A stretch of DNA of 64,000 nt from Nioella ostreopsis (GCF_004000255.1 NZ_RCIQ01000003.1:180389-244388), one strand, 5' to 3'. Shown: positions 43,756-53,145, numbered from the stretch's first letter. The notes: generated by a model from the letters alone, not told the origin. Made by a program: numbers and translations.

Positions 43756-44357
43756 TGTCGCGTGAACACCGACAGCGCCAGCGTCAGCATCTCGCGGATG
43801 CGGGCCGGGTCCTCGCCTGAGGCACGTTGAGTGATCGCAAGGGCGATCTGCTCGCCCAGATACGTCGCCCCCGCCTCCACCGACAGCCCGCCGGGCCAGT
43901 TCCCGGCATCGCGGGCGCCTTGCAGGACCGCCGCATAGGCCGCCTGTGCCATCGCGTCGATTTCCTCCACCCGTGCGCGCGTCTCGGGCCCGAGCCGGTG
44001 CTTGCCCGCGCGCATCTTGTAGAACAGGCAACCGGTTTCCATGCGAGGATCGGCACTCGCGAAGTCGATCAGGGCGTCGAGCGTGTCCTGCAAACCCTCT
44101 CCGTTCTGCAGGATCGCGAACACGACCGAGAGGACCCGATCTGCATAGCTGTCGAGAACGGCGCGCGTCAGCCCGTCCTCACTTCCGAAAGCGCGGTAGA
44201 GCGACGGTTTGGCGATGCCCGCCATCTGACAGATCGCATTGATCGACACATCGGCCGGGTCGGTTCGCCAATAGGCGTCCATGGCGACGTCACGCACGGT
44301 GTCGGCATTCATCGTCCGTGGCCGGCCGCGCACAGGTTTCGGGTTATCATCATTCAT
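43752..44357 (-). CDS. TetR-family transcriptional regulator
   Basis: A 201-residue regulator with the TetR helix-turn-helix at about residues 20-65 (VSINAICQMAGIAKPSLYRAFGSEDGL) and a ligand-binding helical C-terminus. The ATG at 44357 was chosen over upstream in-frame codons because the domain starts just after it. It is cotranscribed with the DUF418 gene and divergent from the SDR remnant. GTTACCA half-sites in the divergent region fit autoregulation. Confidence 0.88.
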   Translation of the reverse strand: MNDDNPKPVRGRPRTMNADTVRDVAMDAYWRTDPADVSINAICQMAGIAKPSLYRAFGSEDGLTRAVLDSYADRVLSVVFAILQNGEGLQDTLDALIDFASADPRMETGCLFYKMRAGKHRLGPETRARVEEIDAMAQAAYAAVLQGARDAGNWPGGLSVEAGATYLGEQIALAITQRASGEDPARIREMLTLALSVFTRQ

Positions 44358-44360
44358 TTT

Positions 44361-44421
44361 GTTACCAGTCAGTATTTTATACCTTGACGAAGCATCTCGG
44401 ATATTCGTACCAGTTGGTAAC
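44361..44421. promoter_or_regulatory. Probable TetR operator half-sites
   Basis: GTTACCAGTC lies at 44361-44370 directly at the TetR start, and GTACCAGTTGGTAAC at 44407-44421. The latter is a near-palindrome (GTACCA-GT-TGGTAAC). The shared GTTACCA/TGGTAAC arms, placed across the divergent promoter region, are what a TetR dimer would bind. No binding data. Confidence 0.45.
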
Positions 44422-44447
44422 AACGCGCACAAGCAGGAGAGTGGCTC

Positions 44448-44747
44448 ATGCCAGGGTCGGCAAGAACGAGTGTCATCACAGGGGCCACCAGCAGCGTCGG
44501 TGACGCAGCGGTTTGCGCCTGTGCTGATCGCGGCGACCGGGTCTGGCGCACGGCGAAGAAGGCCGAGCTGGAGGCATACTCCCCCCGAACCACCATCGCC
44601 GGGCGGATATCGGTGCCTTTCTTCGATATCGACCTGTCGCTGGTCGAGCCCGGACCGTTCCTGTCAAACCTGCGCGCCAAAGCAAGGCCGCCCTCGCGTG
44701 AGGATGTAGTCGCGTCCCATGGCGCGCTCGGCGGTGCCGACGCCTGA
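44448..44747 (+). pseudogene. Remnant of a short-chain dehydrogenase/reductase gene
   Basis: A 99-codon frame with a good AGGAG site at its ATG. The start SVITGATSSVGDAAVCACADRGDRVWRTA resembles the Rossmann TGxxxGIG motif (with degenerate SSVG), and SLVEPGPFLSNL resembles the post-catalytic PG motif. The YxxxK catalytic region and about 150 residues in between are missing, so an internal in-frame deletion is likely. It sits immediately divergent to the TetR gene, where such regulators often control an SDR. Confidence 0.6.
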
Positions 44748-44781
44748 CCAACTCCCCCCGAAGCTGAAAGGACCAAGACCC

Positions 44782-45255
44782 ATGAAACAGACCTTATCCG
44801 CCACAGCCATCGCCATCACCACGCTGATCACCCCGGCATTTGCCGATGACATCGACACGGTGCGCGCCTTCTATGCCGACATCCTCACAGACCCGGCCGG
44901 AACGACGGAAGAACGGTATTACGAGATCTTCTCGCCCGAGATCGTCTCGATCCCGACCCCGCCGGGTGGCGAAGGCGCGCAAGGCATGCTCAACACGATT
45001 GCCTTTCTGGGGCAGGTCGTGCCGGACCTGGACTGGGCGCCGCAGGAAATCATCGACCTCGGCGATGGACGCTTTGTGGTCCGCAGCCTGTTCCGCGGCA
45101 CGCCGGTCGGCCCGTTCTTCGGCGTCGACCCCGCCACCGGCAGAAGCTTCGAGGCCATGTCCATCGACATCGTGACCGTCGAGGACGGGCATATCACGCA
45201 TGTCTATCACCTCGAAGACTGGACCGGAGCCGTCGCGCAGCTGACCGCAGAGTAA
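44782..45255 (+). CDS. Secreted SnoaL-like (NTF2-fold) protein
   Basis: A 157-residue protein with a signal peptide ending TPAFA at about residue 21. The mature part reads as a SnoaL-like cone fold: TVRAFYADILTDP, LGQVVPDLDWAPQEIIDLGDGRFVVRSLFRGT and ending HVYHLEDWTGAVAQL. This is the ester-cyclase/polyketide-cyclase-like branch. The start has AAAGGA. It follows the SDR remnant by 34 bp and probably belongs to the same TetR-controlled unit. Catalytic role unknown. Confidence 0.8.
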   Translation: MKQTLSATAIAITTLITPAFADDIDTVRAFYADILTDPAGTTEERYYEIFSPEIVSIPTPPGGEGAQGMLNTIAFLGQVVPDLDWAPQEIIDLGDGRFVVRSLFRGTPVGPFFGVDPATGRSFEAMSIDIVTVEDGHITHVYHLEDWTGAVAQLTAE

Positions 45256-45331
45256 GGGACGCAGGCCCGGCCGCGTTGGTCGCGGTCGGGCGCTTTCCGT
45301 CCCGTTCCCCAATCTGGAAGGACGATCCTGA

Positions 45332-45865
45332 ATGTCGATGTCCCTTGCCTCCACGCTCGGCCTGCTCCTGTGCCTTGCGCCCGCGCTGGTCCACGCTGTG
45401 GAAATCGTCCGCCCCCTGTGGGCGCGTTGGGTCGTGAACTGGGTGCTGCCGTTCTTTGGCCCCAGCATTCCGCGCCCCGCCATTGCGCTGACCCATGACG
45501 ACCAGATCGCCATGCTGGACGCGGCTCTCGACGCCGCGCCACGCGACAAGGCCCCCGCCGGTGCCGACTACATCTTCTTGCTGCTGTTCGAACAACGCCA
45601 GGGCGCGCTTGCCTTCATCGCCGTTGCGACCGGCGTCATCTACGGGCTGACGCTGCCCCTGACCGATCGCCATGCCCTGCATCTGGTCTTCGGCGTCATG
45701 GCGGCCCTTTTCGCGCTGGTCAATGCAAACCACGCAGGTCTGCCGCTTCTCGGCCATCACCCTCGGATCACCCGGAACGGGCGACATGTGGGCATCGTTT
45801 TCGCAGCTTTCTGGGCGGTCGTGGCGGTTCTGAACTTTGTCGGGTTTACAGCGGCTGCCGTCTGA
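45332..45865 (+). CDS. Small integral membrane protein, function unknown
   Basis: A 177-residue protein with about four hydrophobic helices (residues 5-22, 88-112, 118-137, 152-173) and a polar region between the first and second (RPAIALTHDDQIAMLDAALDA). GGAAGGACG precedes the ATG. It follows the SnoaL-like gene by 76 bp. I do not recognise the family. Confidence 0.7.
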   Translation: MSMSLASTLGLLLCLAPALVHAVEIVRPLWARWVVNWVLPFFGPSIPRPAIALTHDDQIAMLDAALDAAPRDKAPAGADYIFLLLFEQRQGALAFIAVATGVIYGLTLPLTDRHALHLVFGVMAALFALVNANHAGLPLLGHHPRITRNGRHVGIVFAAFWAVVAVLNFVGFTAAAV

Positions 45866-46170
45866 CCGAGGCGCGAGCGATCGGCGGCGAGGCTAGGTCA
45901 TTCGGTCGGGTCGAGGGCGGATCGAGCGCACAAAGAGGCATCGAAAGCGGACTGCCGAGATTTGGGCCGTTCTGAAGAAAGCTGAAAGGTCCCTCTGACC
46001 CGCCTGCGTTTCCCTCGTCCGTGCCTCGGATCGCGTCGCGGACGCGTTCCCGGCCTTGCCGGCAGCGGGTCATCCGGCGGGGACCCATGGTCACACCCTA
46101 GCCAACGTGGTTTCGGTGGTCTTCTCTCCTGATCGGTCTCAAGGAACGGTCATCAGAGGCCGAAACAAGC
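45866..46170. other. Intergenic stretch between convergent genes
   Basis: About 305 bp with no supportable gene and no clear hairpin with a T run. GC-rich segments near 46020-46080 contain short GC palindromes only. Nothing else seen. Confidence 0.4.
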
Positions 46171-47601
46171 CTACCAAAGCTGCCGGAAGCCCTTCGGAAA
46201 CTCCGCCAAGTCCGGGGCCACGAGCACGGATGCCTGAGCGGACAGCCCGCTGGCGAGGTCGCGCACAAGGCCGAGCGCGGAGGTCAACTCGGCGTTGGAG
46301 AAAGCCGACAGAACCGCGACCGCTTCAGCCTTGTGTCCCGAGCGAATGGCCGCCTCTGCCACGCGAAGATGTGCATCGGTCAGATCCGACAGCCGCGCTT
46401 CGCGTGTGGAAAACGCCGCGTGCACCGGGGCAAGGGTCTGCTCCCCCAGCAATTGCATCAGGTACATCAGGCGTTTGCTGTCCTGAAACGCCCCAACCGT
46501 GGTTTCATTGACCTGCGGCACGAGTGACACCGTATCGCCGCCCTCGCTGACCGCCTTGCGCATGTCCTGAAACCGATGGGATTCGCCAGTGGTCAGATAG
46601 CGGTGCATCCCATATTCAGGCGGCACCGAGTCTTGCCCCAGAAACACCGGCGAAAAGGGCGCGGCCAGCGCGCCACAGGCTGCATGCCACATCATCTGAA
46701 GGGCCGGATCAGGGCTGCGAACCAGTGGAACGACCTGTCCGTAACCCGCCGTATCGCCGGTCAGTTTCTCGGTGCGCACCGCCCAGATCATGTCTTCCAG
46801 CCCGATCTTTTCCGGCCGCGCGGCACGGGCCTGCATCTCGGCCTCGATCCATTGGATGCCGTCCCAACGGCCCTTGCCGTCACCATAGATGGCATTGGCA
46901 TCGAACGGCCCTGACTCGTACCAGCCCTTATCTTGTGCGAAGCTGACGAAGTTCGGGGACCACAGGAAATCGGGGTGATCCGGGTCATGCACCGGCACCT
47001 CCAGCACATATCCGGGGCGCGAGGCGCGGATGCTGTCCGGGCCAAGTCGTTCAGCCACCCAAAGCCCCTGCCCGCCCGCGAACTGGATCATCACCCAGGC
47101 TTCATCCGCATCGGCAAAGAGATGGGAGTTGCCGCCATAGCTCGCCTCGCCAGGCTCCGCGATCAGGCTGGCGCACAGATCTACCGCGTCCCGGGCACTC
47201 GTGGCCCGTTCCAATACCGCGCGGGCCAGATCACTGTAGTTGAACCCCCGCTGGTCCTTCGGCGTCATCTCTCGCAACTCGGGCCGCGAGGTCGACCAGA
47301 CATCGCGCACGGCAACGCCGGCCTCGTTCACGCCGCCATTGGTGATCGGCGCGGGAACGCCAAGGTAATAGGAATAGCTGACCCGCATATGGCGCAGCGT
47401 ATGCGCGACCTGCGGCACGGTGATCCGCTGTCCGGGCATGTCGGCCTCGGGGCCGACGCCCACTTCGATCACCGCCCCCTCCGGGTGGTCCGCAGCGGGC
47501 AGGATTTCCAACCAGTGCGAGGACGGCTCATCACCATATCCGGCCAGCCAGGCATGACCGGTGCGGCTGTGGGTCCTGCCAACATAGATTGCGTAGCTCA
47601 T
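46171..47601 (-). CDS. C69-family dipeptidase-like protein
   Basis: A 476-residue Ntn-hydrolase-like protein. AIYVGRTHSRTGHAWLAGYGDEPSSHWLEI, NGGVNEAGVAVRDVWSTSRPEL, YSDLARAVLERA and YGGNSHLFADADEAW match the C69/U34 dipeptidase group. The Cys nucleophile that follows Met in classical members (MC) is absent; the chain starts MSYAIYVG, so Ser2 or no nucleophile at all. There is no signal peptide. Its start overlaps the end of the amidohydrolase pseudogene (ATGA), placing it last in a peptide-uptake and hydrolysis operon. Confidence 0.8.
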   Translation of the reverse strand: MSYAIYVGRTHSRTGHAWLAGYGDEPSSHWLEILPAADHPEGAVIEVGVGPEADMPGQRITVPQVAHTLRHMRVSYSYYLGVPAPITNGGVNEAGVAVRDVWSTSRPELREMTPKDQRGFNYSDLARAVLERATSARDAVDLCASLIAEPGEASYGGNSHLFADADEAWVMIQFAGGQGLWVAERLGPDSIRASRPGYVLEVPVHDPDHPDFLWSPNFVSFAQDKGWYESGPFDANAIYGDGKGRWDGIQWIEAEMQARAARPEKIGLEDMIWAVRTEKLTGDTAGYGQVVPLVRSPDPALQMMWHAACGALAAPFSPVFLGQDSVPPEYGMHRYLTTGESHRFQDMRKAVSEGGDTVSLVPQVNETTVGAFQDSKRLMYLMQLLGEQTLAPVHAAFSTREARLSDLTDAHLRVAEAAIRSGHKAEAVAVLSAFSNAELTSALGLVRDLASGLSAQASVLVAPDLAEFPKGFRQLW

Positions 47602-49213
47602 GCCGGTTCACCGACCCTCTTTATGTTTCGAGCGTAGACCTGCCGACCATGCCGCCAGGTTTCGCTGACCTTGATCGTATCGATGGTTTCAGGCCGCGTC
47701 AGCGGATTGTCGTCGAGGATCGCCAGATCCGCAAGCTTGCCGGGTTCCAGCGATCCGCGTTCCGCCTCCCGGAAGACCTGCCATGCGGCGTCGATCGTAT
47801 GCGCCCGCAAGGCCGATAGCGGCGAGAGGCACTGATCCGGGCCAAGCACGCGCCCGCTTTGGGTGCGGCGTGTGACGGTCGTCTGGATCAGCTGCAATGG
47901 CCGCGTCGGCGTGACCGAGGCGTCGTTGTGGATGGTGAAGCGCAGTCCTTCAGCCTCGGCCCATCCTGTGGGCGAGATATCTTGCGCGCGGTCGGGACCG
48001 AGGATCTCGTCATGGTGCAGATCGCCCCAATACCAGATATGGGCCGGAAAAAAGCTGATGGTCACCCCCAGATCGACGCAGCGCCTTACCTGGTCGCGGC
48101 GCATGACCTGCCCATGAATGATCGTGTGTCGATGGTCGTCGCGCGGGTGGTGTTCCTGCGCACCTTCAACCGCGTCGAGGAACATGTCCGACGCCGCGTC
48201 ACCGTTGCAATGACAATGGATCTGGAACCCGAGGCGATGCAGTTTCCGGACCTCTGAAAACAGGGTGTCGCGCGCCATATAGGCCAATCCCAGATCATCC
48301 GAGCCAAGATAAAGCGCGGTCAGAAAGGCGGTGCGCATCAGGAAGGACCCATCGGTCAGCAGCTTGCGCGGCCCCAGGGCAATCGCGCCGTTCGGCTAGT
48401 CGTGCCCCGTTCCGGTTTGCGAAAACGCAGGTTCGATTTCGGTCACGGGCAACAGGATCAGATCAATGCCCGGATCGCTCTGCACCGCGATCCCCTGAAA
48501 CAGGTCGAGCAGCGGTTGCGCCGTCCAGGAGTTCTGCGCCAGCGTCACCCCCTGGGCAAGATATTCGCTGCGCGCCGCCGCAAAGCAGCGCGCGAAAGAG
48601 GCATCATCCAGCAGAAAATGGGTATCGCCCATCTCACCCATGGCGGACAGCCCCTCGATCCCGCCGGTCAGACGCCCGGCACCGTCGCGCAGATAGCGCC
48701 CCCCTCGGGATCGGCGCGGTCCTCGGTGATGCCCTGCCGCGCCAAGGCCCGCGAATTGGCGACCCCGCAATGCCCGGACGAGTGAATGACCCAGATCGGG
48801 TGATCGGTGGACACCAAGTCCAGCTCGTCGCGCATTGGAAGGCGCCGTTCGGCCAGTTGACACTCGTTGAGCGCTGCGCCCCTTACCCAGTTGCCATGCG
48901 GGGTTTCGGCGGCTTTCGCGGCCAGCCTTTCAAACACATCCGCCAGATTGCGACAGCCGGACCGGGCCGACAAATCGGCCCTCAGGAGAGAGACAATCGC
49001 GCTGTCGGGAAAATGCCCATGCGGGTCGATGAAGGCCGGGATCAGCGTGCGCCCGTCAAGATCGTGCAGAGGGGCATCGGGCATAACCCGCCGGACATCC
49101 GACAGCGCGCCGACCGCCACGATCCGATCCCCCTCGATGCCGATGGCCTCGGGGCGGCTGTCATCCGCATCCATGCTGAGGATCGGCCCGCCAGCGAAGA
49201 CAAGGCCGGTCAT
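47598..49213 (-). pseudogene. Broken YtcJ-type amidohydrolase gene
   Basis: A start at 49213 gives MTGLVFAGGPILSMDADD and LIPAFIDPHGHFPDS (metal-binding HxH). The frame is lost at a run of six C residues at 48699-48704; inserting one base restores the product into GRYLRDGAGRLTGGIEG. In that frame an in-frame TAG at 48396-48398 interrupts before PNGAIALGPRKLLTDGS, and the rest continues to 47598 with the IHCHCNGDAASD and HNDASVTP blocks. So one indel and one nonsense codon break a roughly 540-residue enzyme. Sequencing error could explain the homopolymer change but hardly both. The start overlaps the upstream ATPase stop. Confidence 0.8.
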
Positions 49214-50196
49214 GCGGGACAAACCTTGTCCTGCTCCCAAGACGCCGGGAAATGGCACCGATGCGCTGCGCGACCGGCAACCTGCCAGCTTGGCACATCC
49301 GTGGAACAGCGCGCCTGTGTGAAGGGACAGCGGGTGTGAAACTCGCACCCCGTCGGGCGGTTCAGAATGCTGGGAGGTTCCCCCTGCAATTCGATCCGCA
49401 TCAGCTGCGTGTCCGGATCCGGTTCCGGGTTCGCGGCCAGCAGGGCCAGCGTGTAGGGGTGCCGGGGCGCGGAAAACACCGTGTCGGTCTCGCCCTCCTC
49501 GACCAGTTTGCCCAGATACATGATGCCAACCCGGTCGGTGATATGGCGCACCACGTTCAGGTTGTGGGTGATGATCATGATCGCGAGCCCAAGCTCGTCC
49601 TGAAGCCGCGCCAGAAGGTTCAGCATCTCGCCCTGAATGGACACGTCGAGCCCCGCCGTCGGTTCATCCGCGATCAGCAGTTTCGGGTCCATCGCCAGCG
49701 CCCGCGCAACCCCCACCCGCCGCGCCTGTCCGCCGGAAATCTGGTATGGGTAGCGGGCGGCGAATTCGGGCGGCAGGCCGACCATGGCCAGAAGCCGCCT
49801 TGCCTCGGCGTCGAGGTCACGATCCTTCATGCCCTGAATGCGGAACGGTTCGGTGATCAGCGACTTGACCGTCAAGCGCGGCGACAGCGACCCGATGGGG
49901 TCCTGAAACATCATCACGATTTCGCGGCGCAGCTTGCGGAATTGTGCCTCCGGCAGGTCGCGCAGTTCCTGCCCGCGATAGAGGATCGACCCTTCGGAGG
50001 CATGATGCAGCCCCGCCACCGCGCGGGCCAGCGTGGTCTTGCCAGACCCGCTTTCCCCGACAATGCCGTAGGTCTTGCCCTCCTCGATGGTCAGGCTGAC
50101 GCCAGAGACCGCGTCGATGCTGCCGGCGCTTCTGAAGACCCCGCCGCGCACAGCAAAGCGGACCACGACGTCCTTGATGTCCAGAAGCGCGCTCAT
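49210..50196 (-). CDS. Oligopeptide/dipeptide ABC transporter ATP-binding protein (DppF/OppF type)
   Basis: A 328-residue ATPase that looks intact: Walker A GESGSGKTT (about residues 47-55), signature SGGQARR, Walker B LLIADEPTAGLD, and the oligopeptide-specific C-terminal HPYTLALLAANPEPDP and CRCPF-like cysteine motif (HTRCPFTQARC). It would energise peptide import, but its partner ATPase, permeases and binding protein survive here only as a fused remnant, so the transporter is probably dead unless complemented elsewhere. Confidence 0.9.
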   Translation of the reverse strand: MSALLDIKDVVVRFAVRGGVFRSAGSIDAVSGVSLTIEEGKTYGIVGESGSGKTTLARAVAGLHHASEGSILYRGQELRDLPEAQFRKLRREIVMMFQDPIGSLSPRLTVKSLITEPFRIQGMKDRDLDAEARRLLAMVGLPPEFAARYPYQISGGQARRVGVARALAMDPKLLIADEPTAGLDVSIQGEMLNLLARLQDELGLAIMIITHNLNVVRHITDRVGIMYLGKLVEEGETDTVFSAPRHPYTLALLAANPEPDPDTQLMRIELQGEPPSILNRPTGCEFHTRCPFTQARCSTDVPSWQVAGRAAHRCHFPASWEQDKVCPA

Positions 50197-51242
50197 GCCG
50201 GGGCCCCCGCCTTGATCAGATGACAGGCCGCCCTGTGTCCGGCGGATGCCTCGGACAGGACCGGGTGTTCGGTGCAGGCGTCATGGCGCTGCGGGCAGCG
50301 ATCGGCGAAGATGCAACCGCGCGGAAACGACACGAGATCGGGGATGTTGCCCGGTATGGTCGGCAGGTTGCGGGTCTTTTCCTTGATGTGCCCCGGATCG
50401 CATTCCAGCAGCGCGCGGGTATAGGGATGGGCCGGGTTGTGAAAGACGTCGCGCACCGATCCAGCCTCGACCACCTCGCCCGCATACATCACCACGACCT
50501 CGTCACACAGTTCGGCAATGACCCCGAGGTGATGCGAGATGAACAGGATCGAACAGCCGATCTCGTCCTGCAATTCGCGCAGCCGTTTGATGATCTGCAC
50601 CTCAAGCGTGGCATCGAGGGCAGTGGTTGGCTCGTCCGCGATCAACAGCGAGCCCCAAGAGGGCGTCGGCGGGCGCACCCCCATGCCGAGGAGGCTCAGC
50701 CCTGCCTCCAGCCCAACCACGGTGGGAATGTCCATCGCCGCCAGAACTGCCAGCGTCCCCAGCACATTGGGCAGCAGGTGCACGCCCATGATGCGCAGGG
50801 TCGAGGCACCAAGCGCGCGTTCGGCGGTGATGAACTCGGCTTCCTTCAGGCCACCGACGCTTCCGAAGGCATTCTTCGACACGATGTTGCCCGCGATATA
50901 GGGCAGCGTGATTGACCAGAGCGGCTGGAAGGCGTTGTTCAGCACGATGGTGCCGGTACGCTCGCCCGTCACTTCGACATGGCTGAGCGGGCCCCAGTCG
51001 GGCCGGTTGGTCGATTCAAGCGCGTCGTCGATGATCCGCTCGAACGAGAATTTCACGTCCTCGGCACTCATCGCGCCGAAGCCGTTGGTGAAACCGATAT
51101 CGTCGCGCAGGACGAAGTTGATATGGGTATCATCCACCTGTTCGATCATCGTGGCGGCATCCAGCTGCCAGCCCCAGTCGCGGCCCGGCGTATACTGGAT
51201 CAGCTTGTTGTAGATCGCGCCCTGGATCTCCTCGTCGACCAC
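50193..51242 (-). pseudogene. In-frame fusion of peptide-transporter remnants (binding protein + permease + ATPase)
   Basis: One uninterrupted 349-codon frame from a GTG at 51242, with three unrelated parts. Residues 1-131 are a central slice of a family 5 solute-binding protein (FVLRDDIGFTNGFGAMSAEDVKFSFERI). Residues 132-200 are the end of a DppC-type permease with the EAA loop and PPTPSWGSLL. Residues 201-349 are the C-terminal half of a DppD-type ATPase from Walker B (IADEPTTALDATLE) to the HPYTRALLE cysteine motif. Walker A, signal peptide and most membrane helices are gone. Junctions fall near 50849 and 50642; the second shares LL codons between both parents, consistent with deletion at microhomology. 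Confidence 0.85.
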
Positions 51243-51253
51243 GCCGCGGCCAT

Positions 51254-51796
51254 TCCCCAGGCCCCCAGAACCCGCATCCCGAGCGTCCCGAGTTCGAATC
51301 CGCCTTTCGCGGGCAGACGATCCCGCTGCGCCGCGACCTTGGCTACTATCTCAGCTACTTCCTGACTCAGAGCTGGGAGAACTCCATCATCTGCGCGATT
51401 GTACAGCTGGATGAATATGACGGCATGGTCCGCTGCCGGTCTCTGGAACGATCCATCGACCCCGATGATGGCAGCCTGTTCCTGTCAAAATACGATGGCC
51501 GCGTCGCGATCCTCGGCAACCGCATATTCGTGATGGAATACCAGGTGCTCGCGCGGGACGCGCTGGTCGAGACGGTTCTGCACCCCGTCGGGCGGGGCCA
51601 GCTCCAATATCTGCGCGGCACCACCTTCGGCATCACCAGCCGCCAGCGGGCCCCATTCATGTCCCCCGTCGTCTGGCGTTATCTGGAGAACTTCACCTCA
51701 CTTCGCGACGCCATGCGTCAGGTCGGACGCTACGACATCAACTCTGCGAAACTGGACCAGCGCGCGCGCGCTATTCTGTTGGGGGCGAAGGTATGA
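51254..51796 (+). pseudogene. 5'-truncated gene, possibly a transcriptional regulator
   Basis: The frame ending at the TGA at 51794-51796 can be followed back to about 51254 without a start codon or ribosome site before 51425. It encodes RPEFESAFRGQTIPLRRDLGYYLSYF through YLRGTTFGITSRQRAPFMSPVVWRYLENF and ends ARAILLGAKV. The length and character suggest the C-terminal, ligand-sensing part of a regulator whose N-terminal DNA-binding half was lost. It abuts the transporter fusion head to head, so a deletion endpoint lies near 51245-51260. Family not recognised. Confidence 0.5.
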
Positions 51797-51854
51797 GACG
51801 GGATATCTCGTGGATGGCATGTCCACATCCTTTCAATGGATTAGAGACCATTCT

Positions 51855-53141
51855 TCACATCCCGAGATGATCCGCGACAGCCTTGGCCGCGTTCCGGAAG
51901 GCGCTGCGGGTCACTTCCAGATCTTCCGATCCCAGGGCCAGCGACGGGTAAAGCTTTCCGGGGGATTTGAAGATCCCCTGACTGCGCAAGCTGCGGTTCC
52001 AGACATCATTCAGCATGGGGTCCCTGTGCTTTGCGCTGCGATAATCGACCGGGTCGGCGTCGGTGAAATAGACGTCGAACAGGGTCGGGTCTCCGCAAAG
52101 GCGGTGCGCGATACCATGATCGGACAGCGCGGCGGACTGCATGTCCATCAAGCTCTGACCGAGATCGCGCAGCCGGTCATACTGGCCCGGACGGCGCAGG
52201 ATCTCCATCGTCTTGAGGCCCGCCGCCGCCGCAACGGGATTGCCGGACAGCGTGCCCAACTGCATCAGCCATTTCTCGGAGCCCACGGCCGACTTGTCGA
52301 AATGCGCCATGATCTCGGCGCGTGCCCCAAGCGCGGCCAGCGGGAAGCCCCCGCCGATGATCTTGCCCAGAGTGCAGATATCCGGTGTCACGCCGTAGCG
52401 TTCCTGCGCGCCGCCATAGGCAAGGCGGAAGCCGGTGACGATCTCGTCGAAGATCAGCAGCACCCCATGGGCGTCACACAGATCGCGTAGACCCTGCAGA
52501 AAGCCGGGCTGTGCCGGAATGATGCGCTGCAGGGGCTCTGCGATGATGGCGGCAATGTCGTCATGTTCCTCCAGAAGCGACGCCACCGCCGCGAGATCGT
52601 TGAAGGGCGCGATCAGCATCTCCTCGGCCACGCTGTCGGGGATGCCGGCACTGTCGGGCACGGCCGTGGGGAAATTGACCTCGCGGGCGGGGGCAAGGCT
52701 CATCTGTGCCTCGGCCGACATGCCGTGATAGCCGCCCTCGAATTTCAGGATCTTTGGCTTACCGGTATAGGCGCGGGCCAAGCGGATGGCGTACATATCC
52801 GCCTCACCGCCCGAAGTGACGAAGCGCACCTGTTCGCAGCAGGGAACGGCCTCGACGATGGCCTCCGCCAGTTCGATCCCCCTGGCGTTGTTGGCAAAGA
52901 AGGTCATGCCCTTCGGCAACTGTTCCAGTACCGCCTCCATCACTTCCGGGTCTCCATGGCCCAGAAGCATCGGGCCGGACCCGATCAGGTAGTCGATATA
53001 CGCGTTGCCATCCTCGTCCCAGACATGGCTGCCCTGCCCCCGCGCGATTACGATGGAGGCGTCGAAATTGCCGAAACCCGCAGCGGGCAGAACCTCGCGG
53101 GCGCGGGCGATCCAGTCGGCTTGGCTGTGAAGAATATTCAT
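51855..53141 (-). CDS. Class III aminotransferase, glutamate-1-semialdehyde aminomutase-like
   Basis: A 428-residue PLP enzyme. The SGGEADMYAIRLARAYTGKPKILKFEGGYHG block, FDEIVTGFR (D232) and the PLP lysine K260 in CTLGKIIGGGFPLAALG match HemL-like class III aminotransferases. Housekeeping HemL has a somewhat different N-terminus, and this gene sits in a catabolic operon, so a transaminase or aminomutase acting on an amino-acid intermediate is more likely. It begins 4 bp after the stop of the upstream enolase-superfamily gene. Confidence 0.85.
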   Translation of the reverse strand: MNILHSQADWIARAREVLPAAGFGNFDASIVIARGQGSHVWDEDGNAYIDYLIGSGPMLLGHGDPEVMEAVLEQLPKGMTFFANNARGIELAEAIVEAVPCCEQVRFVTSGGEADMYAIRLARAYTGKPKILKFEGGYHGMSAEAQMSLAPAREVNFPTAVPDSAGIPDSVAEEMLIAPFNDLAAVASLLEEHDDIAAIIAEPLQRIIPAQPGFLQGLRDLCDAHGVLLIFDEIVTGFRLAYGGAQERYGVTPDICTLGKIIGGGFPLAALGARAEIMAHFDKSAVGSEKWLMQLGTLSGNPVAAAAGLKTMEILRRPGQYDRLRDLGQSLMDMQSAALSDHGIAHRLCGDPTLFDVYFTDADPVDYRSAKHRDPMLNDVWNRSLRSQGIFKSPGKLYPSLALGSEDLEVTRSAFRNAAKAVADHLGM

Positions 53142-53145
53142 GAGG

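Noticed and set aside
48338-48399. A second frameshift in the amidohydrolase
   Set aside because: The downstream part is in the same frame as the middle part; the break there is an in-frame TAG, not an indel.
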